From an uncultured Caulobacterales bacterium (lineage in GTDB: Bacteria > Pseudomonadota > Alphaproteobacteria > Caulobacterales > Caulobacteraceae): 50,185 nucleotides of DNA. Numbering within the stretch: the first letter of the stretch is position 1; every line of letters begins with the position of its first letter. Positions 32,532 to 42,637 of the stretch are shown here, piece after piece. Below the pieces are notes generated by a model. It worked only from the letters and a program-made list of their open reading frames with translations. It was not told the DNA's origin and ran no database searches. Where the stretch lies: contig CAISEP010000001.1 of assembly GCA_903884425.1 (NCBI GenBank), forward strand, positions 89,922 to 140,106, read 5' to 3'. The position numbers were made by a program, and so were the translations under genes.

Positions 32532-33329
32532 TCAGGCCAGCAGGGCGCGGGTGGCGGCGGCCACGTCCGTCTGGCGCATGAGGCTTTCCCCCACCAGCAT
32601 GGCCCGGGCCCCGCTGGTGGCCAGCCGCTGGACGTCGGCGGAGGTGAAGATGCCGCTCTCCGTGACCAGCAGGGCCCCCGCGGGGGCAAGGCCGGCAAGG
32701 GTTTCCGTGGCCTTGAGGTCGACATTGAAGGTCCGCAGGTCGCGGTTGTTCACGCCCACGAGGGTCGCCCCCAGGCGCGCGGCCCGGTCCATCTCGGCGG
32801 CGTCGTGCACCTCCACCAGGGCATCCATGCCGAGGGACGCGGCTTCGGCCATCAGGGCGGCTGCCAGCCCGTCTTCAACCATGGCCAGGATCACCAGGAT
32901 GGCATCCGCCCCCAGGGCCCGCGATTCGCGGACCTGCCAGGGGTCCACCAGGAACTCCTTGCGGATGCAGGGCAGGGTCACCGCCGACCGCGCCGCGACG
33001 AAATAGGCGTCGGTGCCCTGGAAGCTCGGGGTGTCGGTGAGGATGCTGAGGCAGGTGGCCCCGCCGTCCTGATAGGCCCGGGCGAGGGCCGGGGGATCGA
33101 AGTCGGGTCGGATCAGGCCCTTGGAAGGGCTCGCCTTCTTGATCTCCGCGATCAGGGCCAGCCGGTCCGGGCGGGCGGCAAAGGCGTCGGCCAGGGCCCG
33201 GGCAAAGCCTCGCGGCGCGGTCTGGGCAGCCATGCGCGCGGCAAGCTCGGCATCCGAGGTCGCAGAGCGCCGCGCCGCCACCTCCTCGCGCTTGTAGGCG
33301 GCGATCCGGGCCAGGATGTCGTCACTCAT
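32532..33329 (-). CDS. trpC: Indole-3-glycerol phosphate synthase
   Basis: This 265-residue TIM-barrel enzyme converts CdRP to indole-3-glycerol phosphate in tryptophan synthesis. [16 protein letters not shown] carries the catalytic lysine, and [25 protein letters not shown] and LVTESGIF are the other family blocks. It starts 10 bases after the trpD stop, within a trpG-trpD-trpC unit. No phosphoribosylanthranilate isomerase (trpF) domain is fused to it. Confidence 0.96.
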   Translation of the reverse strand: MSDDILARIAAYKREEVAARRSATSDAELAARMAAQTAPRGFARALADAFAARPDRLALIAEIKKASPSKGLIRPDFDPPALARAYQDGGATCLSILTDTPSFQGTDAYFVAARSAVTLPCIRKEFLVDPWQVRESRALGADAILVILAMVEDGLAAALMAEAASLGMDALVEVHDAAEMDRAARLGATLVGVNNRDLRTFNVDLKATETLAGLAPAGALLVTESGIFTSADVQRLATSGARAMLVGESLMRQTDVAAATRALLA

Positions 33330-33339
33330 GGGAGCTTGC

Positions 33340-34362
33340 TCATGCTGCAGCGGCGGCGGTCAGCCGGACCAGGGTGCCAAGGGCGGCGCGGGCCGCGCCG
33401 GAATCGATGGATCGGCGGGCGAGGTCCAGCCCCTCCGCCAGGGTCTCGCAGCGGTCCGAGATCACGAACACGGCAGCGGCGTTCAAGAGCACGATATCCC
33501 GATAGGCCCCGGGTGCCCCGTCCAGCAGGGCGGACATGGCCGCGGCATTGTGCACCGGGTCGCCGCCGCGGAGGTCCTCGACCCGGACCCGGGCGAGGCC
33601 CAGGGCGTCGGGTTGCACGGTGAAGGTCCGCACCGCCCCGTCGCGCCATTCGGCCACCAGGGTCTCGTCGGTGGTGGTCATCTCGTCCAGGCCGCCCCCG
33701 TGCACCACCCAGGCGCGCTCCGTGCCCAGGCGGCCGAGGACCTCGGCCAGCACCGGCACCAGCGCCCGGTCATAGACGCCCAGCAGCTGGCGTCGCGCGC
33801 CGGCGGGGTTGGACAGGGGCCCCAGCAGGTTGAACAGGGTGCGGAACCCCAGCTCCCCGCGGACGGGGGCCACATGGCGCATGGCCCGGTGATGGTTCGG
33901 CGCGAACAGCACGCACAGGCCCGCCTCGTCCAGGCACTGGCGCTGGACCTCCGCCGGCGCGTGGATGTTCACCCCGAGCGCCGCGAACACGTCCGGCGAG
34001 CCGGAGAGGGAGGAGGCAGCGCGCCCCCCGTGCTTGGCGACCTTCACCCCGCCCCCCGCCGCCACCAGGGCCGCGGCGGTGGAGATGTTGAAGGTGTGGG
34101 CCCCGTCGCCGCCGGTGCCGCAGGTGTCCACCACGTCGAAACCGTGGGACAGGCCGGTGGCGGCTTCGCGCATGGCCCGGGCGCAGGCGGTGATCTCGTC
34201 CACCGTCTCGCCGCGCACCCGCATGGCCGTGACGGCGGCGGCGATCTGGGCGGGGGTGGGTTCACCCCGGAGGCAGGCGGAGAAGAAGGCATGGGTGTCC
34301 GCGGCGCTCAGCACCTCTCCCGCGGCGAGGCGGGCCAGGATGGGCTTGAAGGCGTTCGACAC
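33340..34362 (-). CDS. trpD: Anthranilate phosphoribosyltransferase
   Basis: This 340-residue enzyme transfers phosphoribose from PRPP to anthranilate. The PRPP-binding [17 protein letters not shown] and the [15 protein letters not shown] block are intact. An open frame continues to 34467 but would overlap trpG by over 80 bases with unconserved sequence. GTG at 34362 ([12 protein letters not shown]) gives the family N-terminus and a 22-base gap after trpG. It is a stand-alone enzyme, not fused to the amidotransferase as in enteric bacteria. Confidence 0.95.
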   Translation of the reverse strand: MSNAFKPILARLAAGEVLSAADTHAFFSACLRGEPTPAQIAAAVTAMRVRGETVDEITACARAMREAATGLSHGFDVVDTCGTGGDGAHTFNISTAAALVAAGGGVKVAKHGGRAASSLSGSPDVFAALGVNIHAPAEVQRQCLDEAGLCVLFAPNHHRAMRHVAPVRGELGFRTLFNLLGPLSNPAGARRQLLGVYDRALVPVLAEVLGRLGTERAWVVHGGGLDEMTTTDETLVAEWRDGAVRTFTVQPDALGLARVRVEDLRGGDPVHNAAAMSALLDGAPGAYRDIVLLNAAAVFVISDRCETLAEGLDLARRSIDSGAARAALGTLVRLTAAAAA

Positions 34363-34384
34363 AGGTCTCGCTCGCCCCCGTCCG

Positions 34385-34981
34385 TCAGGCGGCGCTGAGC
34401 TCTGCCACCGGCAGGCCCGCCAGTCGCAGGAAGTTGGAGAGCAGCCGGTGCCCGTGCTCGGTGGCATAGCTTTCCGGATGGAACTGCACCCCGTGGATCG
34501 GTCGGCTGCGGTGGGCGAGGCCCATGATCTCGCCGTCCTCGGTCCAGGCCGTGGCGACCAGGGTGTCGGGCAGGCTCTCCGGCCGCACCGCCAGGCTGTG
34601 ATAGCGGGCCGCGGTGAAGGGGTTGGGCAGGCCCTCGAACAGGCCGGTGCCGGTGTGGGTCACCAGGCTGGTCTTGCCGTGCATCAGGGCCTGCGCCCGG
34701 ACCACCTGGCCGCCGAAGGCCTGGCCGATCGCCTGGTGTCCCAGGCAGACGCCCAGGATCGGCAGGTCGACAGGGGCGGCGGCGATCAGGTCGAGGCAGA
34801 TCCCCGCCTCGTTGGGCGTGCAGGGGCCGGGGGACAGGAGCAGCGCCCGGGGCTTCAGGGCCAGCGCCTCGTCCACGGACAGGGTGTCGTTGCGACGGAT
34901 CTCCATCTCCGCCCCCAGCTCCGCCAGATAGTGGACGAGGTTGTAGGTGAAGCTGTCATAATTATCGATCACGAGGATCAT
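34385..34981 (-). CDS. trpG: Anthranilate synthase component II (glutamine amidotransferase)
   Basis: This 198-residue class I amidotransferase supplies ammonia to TrpE. The catalytic triad is C79 (GVCLGHQ), H168 and E170 (VQFHPES). I chose ATG 34981 ([12 protein letters not shown]); an in-frame GTG 3 codons upstream at 34990 is possible. It is the first gene of the trpG-trpD-trpC unit and is separated from trpE by 433 bases. The gap contains a plus-strand small ORF and presumably its promoter. I found no tryptophan-codon leader. Confidence 0.95.
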   Translation of the reverse strand: MILVIDNYDSFTYNLVHYLAELGAEMEIRRNDTLSVDEALALKPRALLLSPGPCTPNEAGICLDLIAAAPVDLPILGVCLGHQAIGQAFGGQVVRAQALMHGKTSLVTHTGTGLFEGLPNPFTAARYHSLAVRPESLPDTLVATAWTEDGEIMGLAHRSRPIHGVQFHPESYATEHGHRLLSNFLRLAGLPVAELSAA

Positions 34982-35101
34982 GGGACGCACCCGAACGGGG
35001 TTTCAGCCGGGGTGCCGGAGCACCTTCGGGGGTGTTAGGGGCAATTCCCGTCCCAGGCAATCGGTTTGAGCGTCCGCTCGGGCTTGCCTTCGGCGCGGAG
35101 A

Positions 35102-35389
35102 ATGGCCTTTGGTCTGGGGATGGGTCAGGGAACCGAATCTGTCGAGGACGCAGCGCGGGGGCCGTTGAAGGCCGGGCCTGTGCGCCGGAGCGCAGGTCTC
35201 GCCGATCCGCCGCAGGCCCCCCCGTCGGCCACCCTCGCCAACCTGCTGGCCGCGTCGGCCTTTGCCGCCTTTGCCGCCCTGCTGCTGGCGGCGAGCATCA
35301 TTCTCGGCCTGCCGGGGACGGAACACAATCCCGGGCGCGGGCAGGTGACCGGCCGTGTCAGCCTGTCGCCCCCGGCCCTTCGGCGCTGA
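35102..35389 (+). CDS. Small hypothetical protein with one membrane helix, in the trpE-trpG gap
   Basis: This plus-strand frame lies opposite to the trp genes and ends 25 bases before the trpE end. It encodes about 95 residues: a polar, Pro/Gly-rich first half, then a strong hydrophobic helix (ANLLAASAFAAFAALLLAASIILGL), then a short polar tail. From about 35195 onward third codon positions are mostly G or C, like real genes here; the first 30 codons are less convincing. ATG 35120 and TTG 35066 are alternative starts. I do not recognise it. Otherwise this stretch of about 430 bases holds only the likely trpG promoter. Confidence 0.45.
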   Translation: MAFGLGMGQGTESVEDAARGPLKAGPVRRSAGLADPPQAPPSATLANLLAASAFAAFAALLLAASIILGLPGTEHNPGRGQVTGRVSLSPPALRR

Positions 35390-35414
35390 CCGGTCCGGGA
35401 GGGGCGCGCGGGCG

Positions 35415-36944
35415 TCAGACGAAGCGCCAGGCTTCCTCGGCAGCGCGGCGCAGGGCATCGGACTTGTGCAGGGTCTCCTCGTATTCCGCATCCGGATCGG
35501 AGTCCGCCACCACGCCGCCCCCGGCCTGGACGTGCATGACGCCATCCTTGAACAGGGCCGTGCGCAGGACGATGCAGGTGTCCACCGAGCCGTTGGCGGA
35601 GATGTAGCCCGCCGCCCCGCCATAGCCGATGCCGCGCTTCACCGTCTCCAGCTCGTCGATGATCTGCATGGCCCGCACCTTGGGGGCCCCGGACAGGGTG
35701 CCCGCGGGCAGGGCTGTCAGGATCACGTCGATCGGGTCCACGTTCGGAGGCGCGTCACCCTCCACATTGGAGACGATGTGCATGACGTGGCTGTAGCGCT
35801 CGATGACGAAGGTCTCCGTCACCCGCACCCGCTTGCCCTTGAGCGGCAGGTTCGAGCCCGGGGGCGGCATCACCGCCCGTCCCACGTCGTTGCGCCCGAG
35901 ATCGAGGAGCATGAGGTGCTCCGCCCGCTCCTTGGGATCGGCCAGCAGCTCTGCCTCCAGCGCCTGGTCCTCCTCCGGCGTCTTGCCCCGACGCCGGGTT
36001 CCGGCAATCGGCCGGATGCTGACCTTGCCGTCCCGCAGCCGCACCAGGATTTCCGGGCTGGACCCCGCCAGCTGGAAGCCGCCGAAGTTGAGATAATAGA
36101 GGAAGGGGGACGGATTGGTCCGGCGCAGGGAGCGGTAGAAGGCGAACGGGTCCCGCGGGAACGGGGCGCTGAACCGGTGGCTGGGCACCACCTGGAAGAT
36201 GTCCCCCGCGGCGATGTAGTCCTTGGCCTTGTCCACCATCCGGCCGTAGTCGGCGCGGCTGACCGGGGAGACCAGGGGGGCGGCGGACAGGGGCACCGGT
36301 TCGGCGGCAACGGGCAGGGGGGCCTTCAGGGCCAGGCGCACGCTGTCCACCCGGGTGAGGGCGGCGGCATGGGCGGCCTCGGCGGACACGTCCGGGTCCG
36401 GGCGCACGGGGGTGCAGACGATGATCTCCTGGGCGACGGCATCGAACACCGCCACGATCTGCGGCCGCATCATCACCGCGTCCGGCAGGTCGAGGGGGTC
36501 GGGATTGGCGGGGCCCAGCGGCTCCACCAGCCGGATCATGTCATAGCCCAGCACCCCGAACAGGCCCGCGGCCATGGGCGGCAGGGTGGGAGGCAGGGTG
36601 ATCCTGGAGGCTGCCACCAGTCGCCGAAGGGATTGCAGGCTGGTGCCCGTCTCGGCCACCCAGGCATCCCTGGCAACCCCGTCACCCGACGCGATCTCCG
36701 CCCGGTCGCCCCGGGCGCGCCAGACCAGGTCCGGATCCAGCGCGATGATGGAATACCGACCCCGCCAGGCCCCGCCCTCCACCGACTCGTAGAGGAAGGC
36801 ATAGGGCTTGCCGTGTCCCAGCTTCAGATAGGCGGTCACCGGGGTCTCGAGATCGTCGATCAGCCGGGTCCAGACGATCTGTGGCTCGCCCCGCCGATAG
36901 GTGTCGGCAAAGGCGCTCAGGTCCGGAAAGACGGGGTCCCTCAT
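35415..36944 (-). CDS. trpE: Anthranilate synthase component I
   Basis: This 509-residue chorismate-utilising enzyme makes anthranilate with TrpG. The N-terminal feedback motif is in FLYESVEGGAWRGRYS, the region where tryptophan binds. The catalytic C-terminal half carries IFQVVPSHRFSAPF, SSPEILVRL, PIAGTRRRG, ELLADPKERAEHLMLLDLGRND and GTLSGAPKVRAMQIIDELE. Its ATG overlaps the stop of the upstream ppiD-like gene, so the two are coupled; no attenuator can fit directly before it. Confidence 0.96.
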   Translation of the reverse strand: MRDPVFPDLSAFADTYRRGEPQIVWTRLIDDLETPVTAYLKLGHGKPYAFLYESVEGGAWRGRYSIIALDPDLVWRARGDRAEIASGDGVARDAWVAETGTSLQSLRRLVAASRITLPPTLPPMAAGLFGVLGYDMIRLVEPLGPANPDPLDLPDAVMMRPQIVAVFDAVAQEIIVCTPVRPDPDVSAEAAHAAALTRVDSVRLALKAPLPVAAEPVPLSAAPLVSPVSRADYGRMVDKAKDYIAAGDIFQVVPSHRFSAPFPRDPFAFYRSLRRTNPSPFLYYLNFGGFQLAGSSPEILVRLRDGKVSIRPIAGTRRRGKTPEEDQALEAELLADPKERAEHLMLLDLGRNDVGRAVMPPPGSNLPLKGKRVRVTETFVIERYSHVMHIVSNVEGDAPPNVDPIDVILTALPAGTLSGAPKVRAMQIIDELETVKRGIGYGGAAGYISANGSVDTCIVLRTALFKDGVMHVQAGGGVVADSDPDAEYEETLHKSDALRRAAEEAWRFV

Positions 36945-38890
36945 GCGGCGGGCTTGGTCGCCTTGGCGGTTCCGCCGCTGGCATCGGTGACCACCGTGTC
37001 CGGGTCACCGCCGGCGGCACCGCGGGCGCGCTTGAGGTCGATGTGCGGCTTCACCAGGGCGCGGGCCGCGGTGCGGGTGGCCTCGGCCAGTTCCCGGTTC
37101 ACGGCACCGGCGGCGTTGCGACGCTGGGCCACGGCCTGCTGGGCGATGGCGGCGGTGTCACCGGCCCCGGCCGCGTCGATTCGGATCACCGCCAGGCCGT
37201 TGGGCAGCATGGCCTCGACGGTGTCTCCGGTCTTGGAGGCGAACACCATGCCGACGAACTGCTGGCCGAGGGCCTGGGCGGCGTTCTGGTCAGCCCGGGC
37301 CAGGCCCTTGATCTCGCTGACCTTGGCCCCGCTGGCACTGGCCAGGGCGTCCAGGCTCTCGCCCTTCTTCGCCCGGGCGATCAGCTCGGCCCCGCGGGCC
37401 TGGAGGCGCTTGAGCATGTCGTCCTGCACCACCTGGCGGGTGAGGGGGGCGCGGATCTCCTCCAGGGTGAAGGGAGCCTCCGGATTGATGGCCTCGATGC
37501 GGATCGCATAGTACTCGCCCGGGGCCACTTCCTCGACCCCTTCGGTCTCGGCCCCCTTGGCCATGCTGAAGGCCTGCTGCAGGAACTTGGGCGGCAGCTG
37601 GAGCTGCTGGCCGTTGCCCGCATGGCCATCCTTGGTGATCGGCGGAAGCTGGACCACCTGGGCCCCGACCTTGTTGGCCGCATCCACCAGATGGGTGCCG
37701 CCGGAGTGCAGGTCATCAAACTTCTTGGACATTTCCAGGGCCTTATCGGCGGACAGGGCCTTGCGCGCCTCCGCCACCAGCTTGTCCTTCACCTCGTCGA
37801 AGGAGACCTCGTGCCCGGGCGTCATGCTGATCACCTTGACCACCGCCCAGGCCAGCGTGCCCTGGATCGGGCCGGAGCTTTCCCCCGCCTTCAAGGAGAA
37901 GGCGGCGTCGGCGACCTTGGGGTCGGAGATGCGGGACTTGGGCGTGTTGGCCAGTTCCAGGGGGGCTGCGACCCCCAGGGCCTTGGCCACGGCCGCAGGG
38001 GCCTCACCCGCCTTGATCCGCCGCGCGGCGTCTGCCGCCTGGGCACCGTTGGCGAGCACCAGCTGCTCCACCGTGCGCAGTTCCGGCTTGGACAGGCTGT
38101 CCTTCTCGAAGGCATAGCGCTTCTGCAGGTCGGCGGTGTCCGGGTTCAGGGTCGGGGCGAGCTGGCTGGCGGAGAAGCGGGCCAGGGTGATGACCCGGGT
38201 CTCCGGCTTGATCAGCTGGGCGGCGTGCTCCTTCATGAAGGCCGTCAGCTGGGCGTCGGTGGGCTTGAGCGGCGGCCCCAGAGTCTGGGGCGTCACGACG
38301 AAGAAGCGGACGCTGCGGTTTTCCTGGGCATAGGCGGCGGTGAGGGCGGAATAGACCAGGGGGGTGGACATGCCGGCCCCGAGCCCGGCCCCGAAATGGG
38401 CCTGGGCCAGCTGGTCCCGCAGACCGCCTTCGAAATCCTCCGCCGTCAGGCCGTTCTGGGCCAGGAACGCCTTGTAGGCCTTCTCGTCGAACCGGCCGGT
38501 GACCGGGTCGAGGAACCGCTTGCCCTCATTGCGGACCCGCTCCGCGATCAGGCGATCGGAGGGGCGGACCCCCTCCCGGTTCAGCAGTTCGGCCACCGAT
38601 TCCTCGACGGCCACCTCTTCGGCCAGGCGACCGTCGATATTGGCCTTGAACAGGGCGTCGGAGGGCACCGGCTGGCCCTGCTGCTGGTCGATCTGCTTGT
38701 GATAGGTGTCGAAGAACTGGCGGAACTTGGCGGAGTTGATCGACCGCGATCCGGCCTCCACCACCGTGTCCTTCACATTGCCCATGCGCGACACGCCCTG
38801 AACGCCGAACCCGACCAGGGCGAGCAGCAGCACGAAGAGAATGCCTTTGGCGAAGATCGTGTTCGAAAAGGCGCGGATCTGGGCGAGCAT
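36941..38890 (-). CDS. PpiD/SurA-like peptidylprolyl isomerase, membrane-anchored
   Basis: This roughly 649-residue protein starts with one membrane helix (MLAQIRAFSNTIFAKGILFVLLLALVGFG) and then a large periplasmic part. That part has a SurA-N-like chaperone domain (about 30-170) and PpiC-like rotamase segments (about 230-370). This is the layout of PpiD, which helps fold exported proteins at the Sec translocon. The frame is open to 38962; ATG 38890 and 38911 are both possible, and I favour 38890 because the helix follows directly. The pairing ppiD-trpE with overlapping ends is common in alphaproteobacteria. Confidence 0.88.
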   Translation of the reverse strand: MLAQIRAFSNTIFAKGILFVLLLALVGFGVQGVSRMGNVKDTVVEAGSRSINSAKFRQFFDTYHKQIDQQQGQPVPSDALFKANIDGRLAEEVAVEESVAELLNREGVRPSDRLIAERVRNEGKRFLDPVTGRFDEKAYKAFLAQNGLTAEDFEGGLRDQLAQAHFGAGLGAGMSTPLVYSALTAAYAQENRSVRFFVVTPQTLGPPLKPTDAQLTAFMKEHAAQLIKPETRVITLARFSASQLAPTLNPDTADLQKRYAFEKDSLSKPELRTVEQLVLANGAQAADAARRIKAGEAPAAVAKALGVAAPLELANTPKSRISDPKVADAAFSLKAGESSGPIQGTLAWAVVKVISMTPGHEVSFDEVKDKLVAEARKALSADKALEMSKKFDDLHSGGTHLVDAANKVGAQVVQLPPITKDGHAGNGQQLQLPPKFLQQAFSMAKGAETEGVEEVAPGEYYAIRIEAINPEAPFTLEEIRAPLTRQVVQDDMLKRLQARGAELIARAKKGESLDALASASGAKVSEIKGLARADQNAAQALGQQFVGMVFASKTGDTVEAMLPNGLAVIRIDAAGAGDTAAIAQQAVAQRRNAAGAVNRELAEATRTAARALVKPHIDLKRARGAAGGDPDTVVTDASGGTAKATKPAA

Positions 38891-38983
38891 GGGCGGAGGC
38901 GACCTTGTCATCTGGAAACGGGCCGAACGCCCGAGGGGATGGACACGCCGTGTGCGTCCCATCGCCCCTAGTCAAGGTCGGCA

Positions 38984-39013
38984 CCTATAGATGACCCGGG
39001 GAGGTGCCATCAA
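38984..39013 (-). promoter_or_regulatory. Predicted promoter of the ppiD-like gene and trpE
   Basis: On the minus strand, TTGATG (39008-39013) and TATAGG (38984-38989) are separated by 18 bases. It would start transcription about 85 bases before the ppiD-like ATG in the 264-base gap shared with tpiA. Since the ppiD-like gene overlaps trpE, it would serve both. Confidence 0.5.
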
Positions 39014-39154
39014 GGCCGGATGCCCCGGAACGGGGGCTGATCCGCAAGGGACCGCCCCTCCGGACACGCGACTCCGGTCGACAGGTGCCGCGGTTTGGCA
39101 TAGCCGTTGCTCCCGCCCGGGGGGACGACCGGGCGAAGGATGAGTTGAGGGGCA

Positions 39155-39916
39155 ATGGCGACCGTACGCAAACTCGTGGCCGGAAACTGGAAGATGAACG
39201 GCCTGTCCGACCAGATCGTCGAGGCCGTGAAGGTGGCCGAGAGCCTGGCCCACACGCCGGCCGGGGTCCGGGTGGCGATCTGTCCGCCGAACATCCTGGT
39301 CCACCGCATCGCCGAGCGTCTGGCCCGGACGGTGGTGGAGGTCGGGGCCCAGGACCTGCACTGCGAGGCCGCCGGGGCCTATACCGGCGACACCTCCGGC
39401 GAGATGCTCCGCGACGCCGGAGCGCGCCTGGTGATCATCGGCCATTCGGAACGCCGGGCCCATCACCGGGAGGACGATGCCGCCGTGTCCGCCAAGGTGA
39501 CGGCCGCCCTGCGGGCTGGTCTGGAGCCGATCATCTGCGTCGGGGAAAGCCTGGAGGAGCGCCAGGGCGGCCGGGCGCTGGAGGTGGTCCAGTCCCAGCT
39601 GGCCGGATCCCTGCCGGACAGCCTCGACGGTCGGGCCTTCGTCATCGCCTATGAGCCGGTCTGGGCCATCGGCACGGGCCTGACCCCGACGCTTCCGGAG
39701 ATCGAGGAGGTGCACCGGGCCATCCGCAAGGCCCTGGTCGCCCGCTTCAGCAACGGCGCGGCGCGGCCGATCCTCTATGGGGGATCGGTGAAGCCCGCCA
39801 ATGCCGCCGAGATCCTGAACGCCGACGAGGTGGGCGGGGCCCTGGTGGGCGGGGCCTCCCTGAAGGCCACGGACTTCCTGCCGATCGTGCGGGCGGGGAC
39901 CGAGCCGAGGGCTTGA
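39155..39916 (+). CDS. tpiA: Triosephosphate isomerase
   Basis: This 253-residue TIM barrel interconverts dihydroxyacetone phosphate and glyceraldehyde 3-phosphate. The catalytic residues are K13 (GNWKMNG), H97 (IIGHSERR) and E167 (AYEPVWAIGTG). The phosphate-binding YGGSVKPANA is near the C-terminus. It is divergent from the ppiD-like gene and followed by secG, an order common in proteobacteria. A gttgagggg site precedes the ATG. Confidence 0.97.
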   Translation: MATVRKLVAGNWKMNGLSDQIVEAVKVAESLAHTPAGVRVAICPPNILVHRIAERLARTVVEVGAQDLHCEAAGAYTGDTSGEMLRDAGARLVIIGHSERRAHHREDDAAVSAKVTAALRAGLEPIICVGESLEERQGGRALEVVQSQLAGSLPDSLDGRAFVIAYEPVWAIGTGLTPTLPEIEEVHRAIRKALVARFSNGAARPILYGGSVKPANAAEILNADEVGGALVGGASLKATDFLPIVRAGTEPRA

Positions 39917-40034
39917 GGATCGCTATGGCCTTCCCGGGGCTTGAGTGCTAGATGCTGCCGCTTGACGTTTTCCGGGCGCGGTCCGTGCGACCGGCACCCG
40001 CGTCTCATCTGTTCAATGGACCGTTCCTGATCCC

Positions 40035-40475
40035 ATGTTGCTCGGCATTCTCCTCGCGATCCTGATCGTCATCTGCATCGCCCTGATCGGCGTGATCCTT
40101 CTGCAGCAGTCGGAAGGTGGCGCGCTCGGCATGGGCGGCGGCCAGACCGGATTCATGAGCACCCGCGGGGCCGGGGACCTGCTCACCCGCACCACCTGGA
40201 TCCTGGCCGGCATGTTCTTCGTCATGTGCCTGCTGCTGACGGTGGTGTCGAACCACATCAAGTCCAGCGGTTCGGTGGTGGAAAAGCTGAAGTCCGACGC
40301 CGCGGTGGTGCCCACGGTGCCGGCCAAGCCCGCCCCGGCCTCCGCCTTCGATGCCCCCAAGCCCCAGGTCGAGGCCCCGGCCCCGGCCCCGGCGGACCCC
40401 TTCGGCAACCTGACCGGGGCCAAGACCCTCGGCGGCCCGGCCGGAAAGTCGGCGAACGCGCCGTCGAAGAAGTAG
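40035..40475 (+). CDS. secG: Preprotein translocase subunit SecG
   Basis: This 146-residue membrane protein has two helices (about residues 2-24 and 55-75) joined by the conserved loop LLQQSEGGALGMGGGQTGFMSTRGAGDLLTR. It is the accessory subunit of the SecYEG channel. The C-terminal 60 residues form an Ala/Pro-rich tail, longer than in enteric SecG but common in alphaproteobacteria. It lies 118 bases after tpiA; GCTAGATG at 39947-39954 resembles a -10 element without a matching -35. Confidence 0.95.
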   Translation: MLLGILLAILIVICIALIGVILLQQSEGGALGMGGGQTGFMSTRGAGDLLTRTTWILAGMFFVMCLLLTVVSNHIKSSGSVVEKLKSDAAVVPTVPAKPAPASAFDAPKPQVEAPAPAPADPFGNLTGAKTLGGPAGKSANAPSKK

Positions 40476-42221
<1,746 letters not shown>

Positions 42222-42289
42222 CAGGGGTTCTGTCGTTCCCACCGGCTTGCCTCTTGCATCCGGCGGCTGATTCCGTCATAACCGCGCGC

Positions 42290-42328
42290 TCACGCGGCGG
42301 CTTTCACGGGCCGCCGTGACCGTTTTTT
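42290..42328 (+). terminator. Rho-independent terminator after pyrG
   Basis: TCAC, a GC bulge and GGCGGC (42290-42301) pair with GCCGCC and GTGA (42310-42319). After CCG comes a run of six T (42323-42328). The only following gene before the next terminator is rpmF, which must therefore have its own start site or read-through. Confidence 0.75.
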
Positions 42329-42371
42329 CCGATGGGGCGCCTGCCTCGTCCTGAACACGAGACCTGAAACC

Positions 42372-42554
42372 ATGGCCGTCCCCAAGCGGAAAACCTCGCC
42401 CTCGCGCCGGAACATGCGCCGTTCGCACCACGCGCTGACCGCCAATGCCTACACCGAAGACAAGGACACCGGAGAGCTGCGCCGCCCGCACCACATCGAC
42501 CTGAAGACGGGCATGTACCGCGGTCGCCAGGTGCTGACCCCGAAGGAAGACTGA
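42372..42554 (+). CDS. rpmF: 50S ribosomal protein L32
   Basis: This 60-residue basic protein starts [22 protein letters not shown], the L32 signature. It continues with the [21 protein letters not shown] region typical of alphaproteobacteria. It has no zinc-binding CxxC pairs, so it is the zinc-independent form. It lies between two terminators and so may be a single-gene transcript. Confidence 0.95.
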   Translation: MAVPKRKTSPSRRNMRRSHHALTANAYTEDKDTGELRRPHHIDLKTGMYRGRQVLTPKED

Positions 42555-42597
42555 GGCACAGCCCAGGTTTCTGCGTGACAAGTCGCGCACGGTTCTG

Positions 42598-42634
42598 AAA
42601 ACTCCCGTCAGGCGCTGGCCTGGCGGGAGTTTTT
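42598..42634 (+). terminator. Terminator after rpmF, overlapping the next gene's ribosome-binding site
   Basis: AAAACTCCCG (42598-42607) pairs with CGGGAGTTTT (42624-42633), and CAGG/CCTG extends the stem inside. This gives a classical hairpin with a T-run 44 bases after the rpmF stop. The GGGAG in its 3' arm (42625-42629) is 8 bases from the ATG at 42638, so the same bases also act as the next gene's Shine-Dalgarno site. Confidence 0.8.
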
Positions 42635-42637
42635 CAC

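Noticed and set aside
34363-34467. Longer N-terminus for trpD starting at 34467
   Set aside because: It would overlap trpG by over 80 bases and add 35 residues without similarity to the family. The GTG at 34362 gives the expected N-terminus.
39947-39954. GCTAGATG as a -10 element for secG
   Set aside because: It resembles the Caulobacter -10 consensus, but no acceptable -35 lies 16-18 bases upstream. It is mentioned only within the secG entry.
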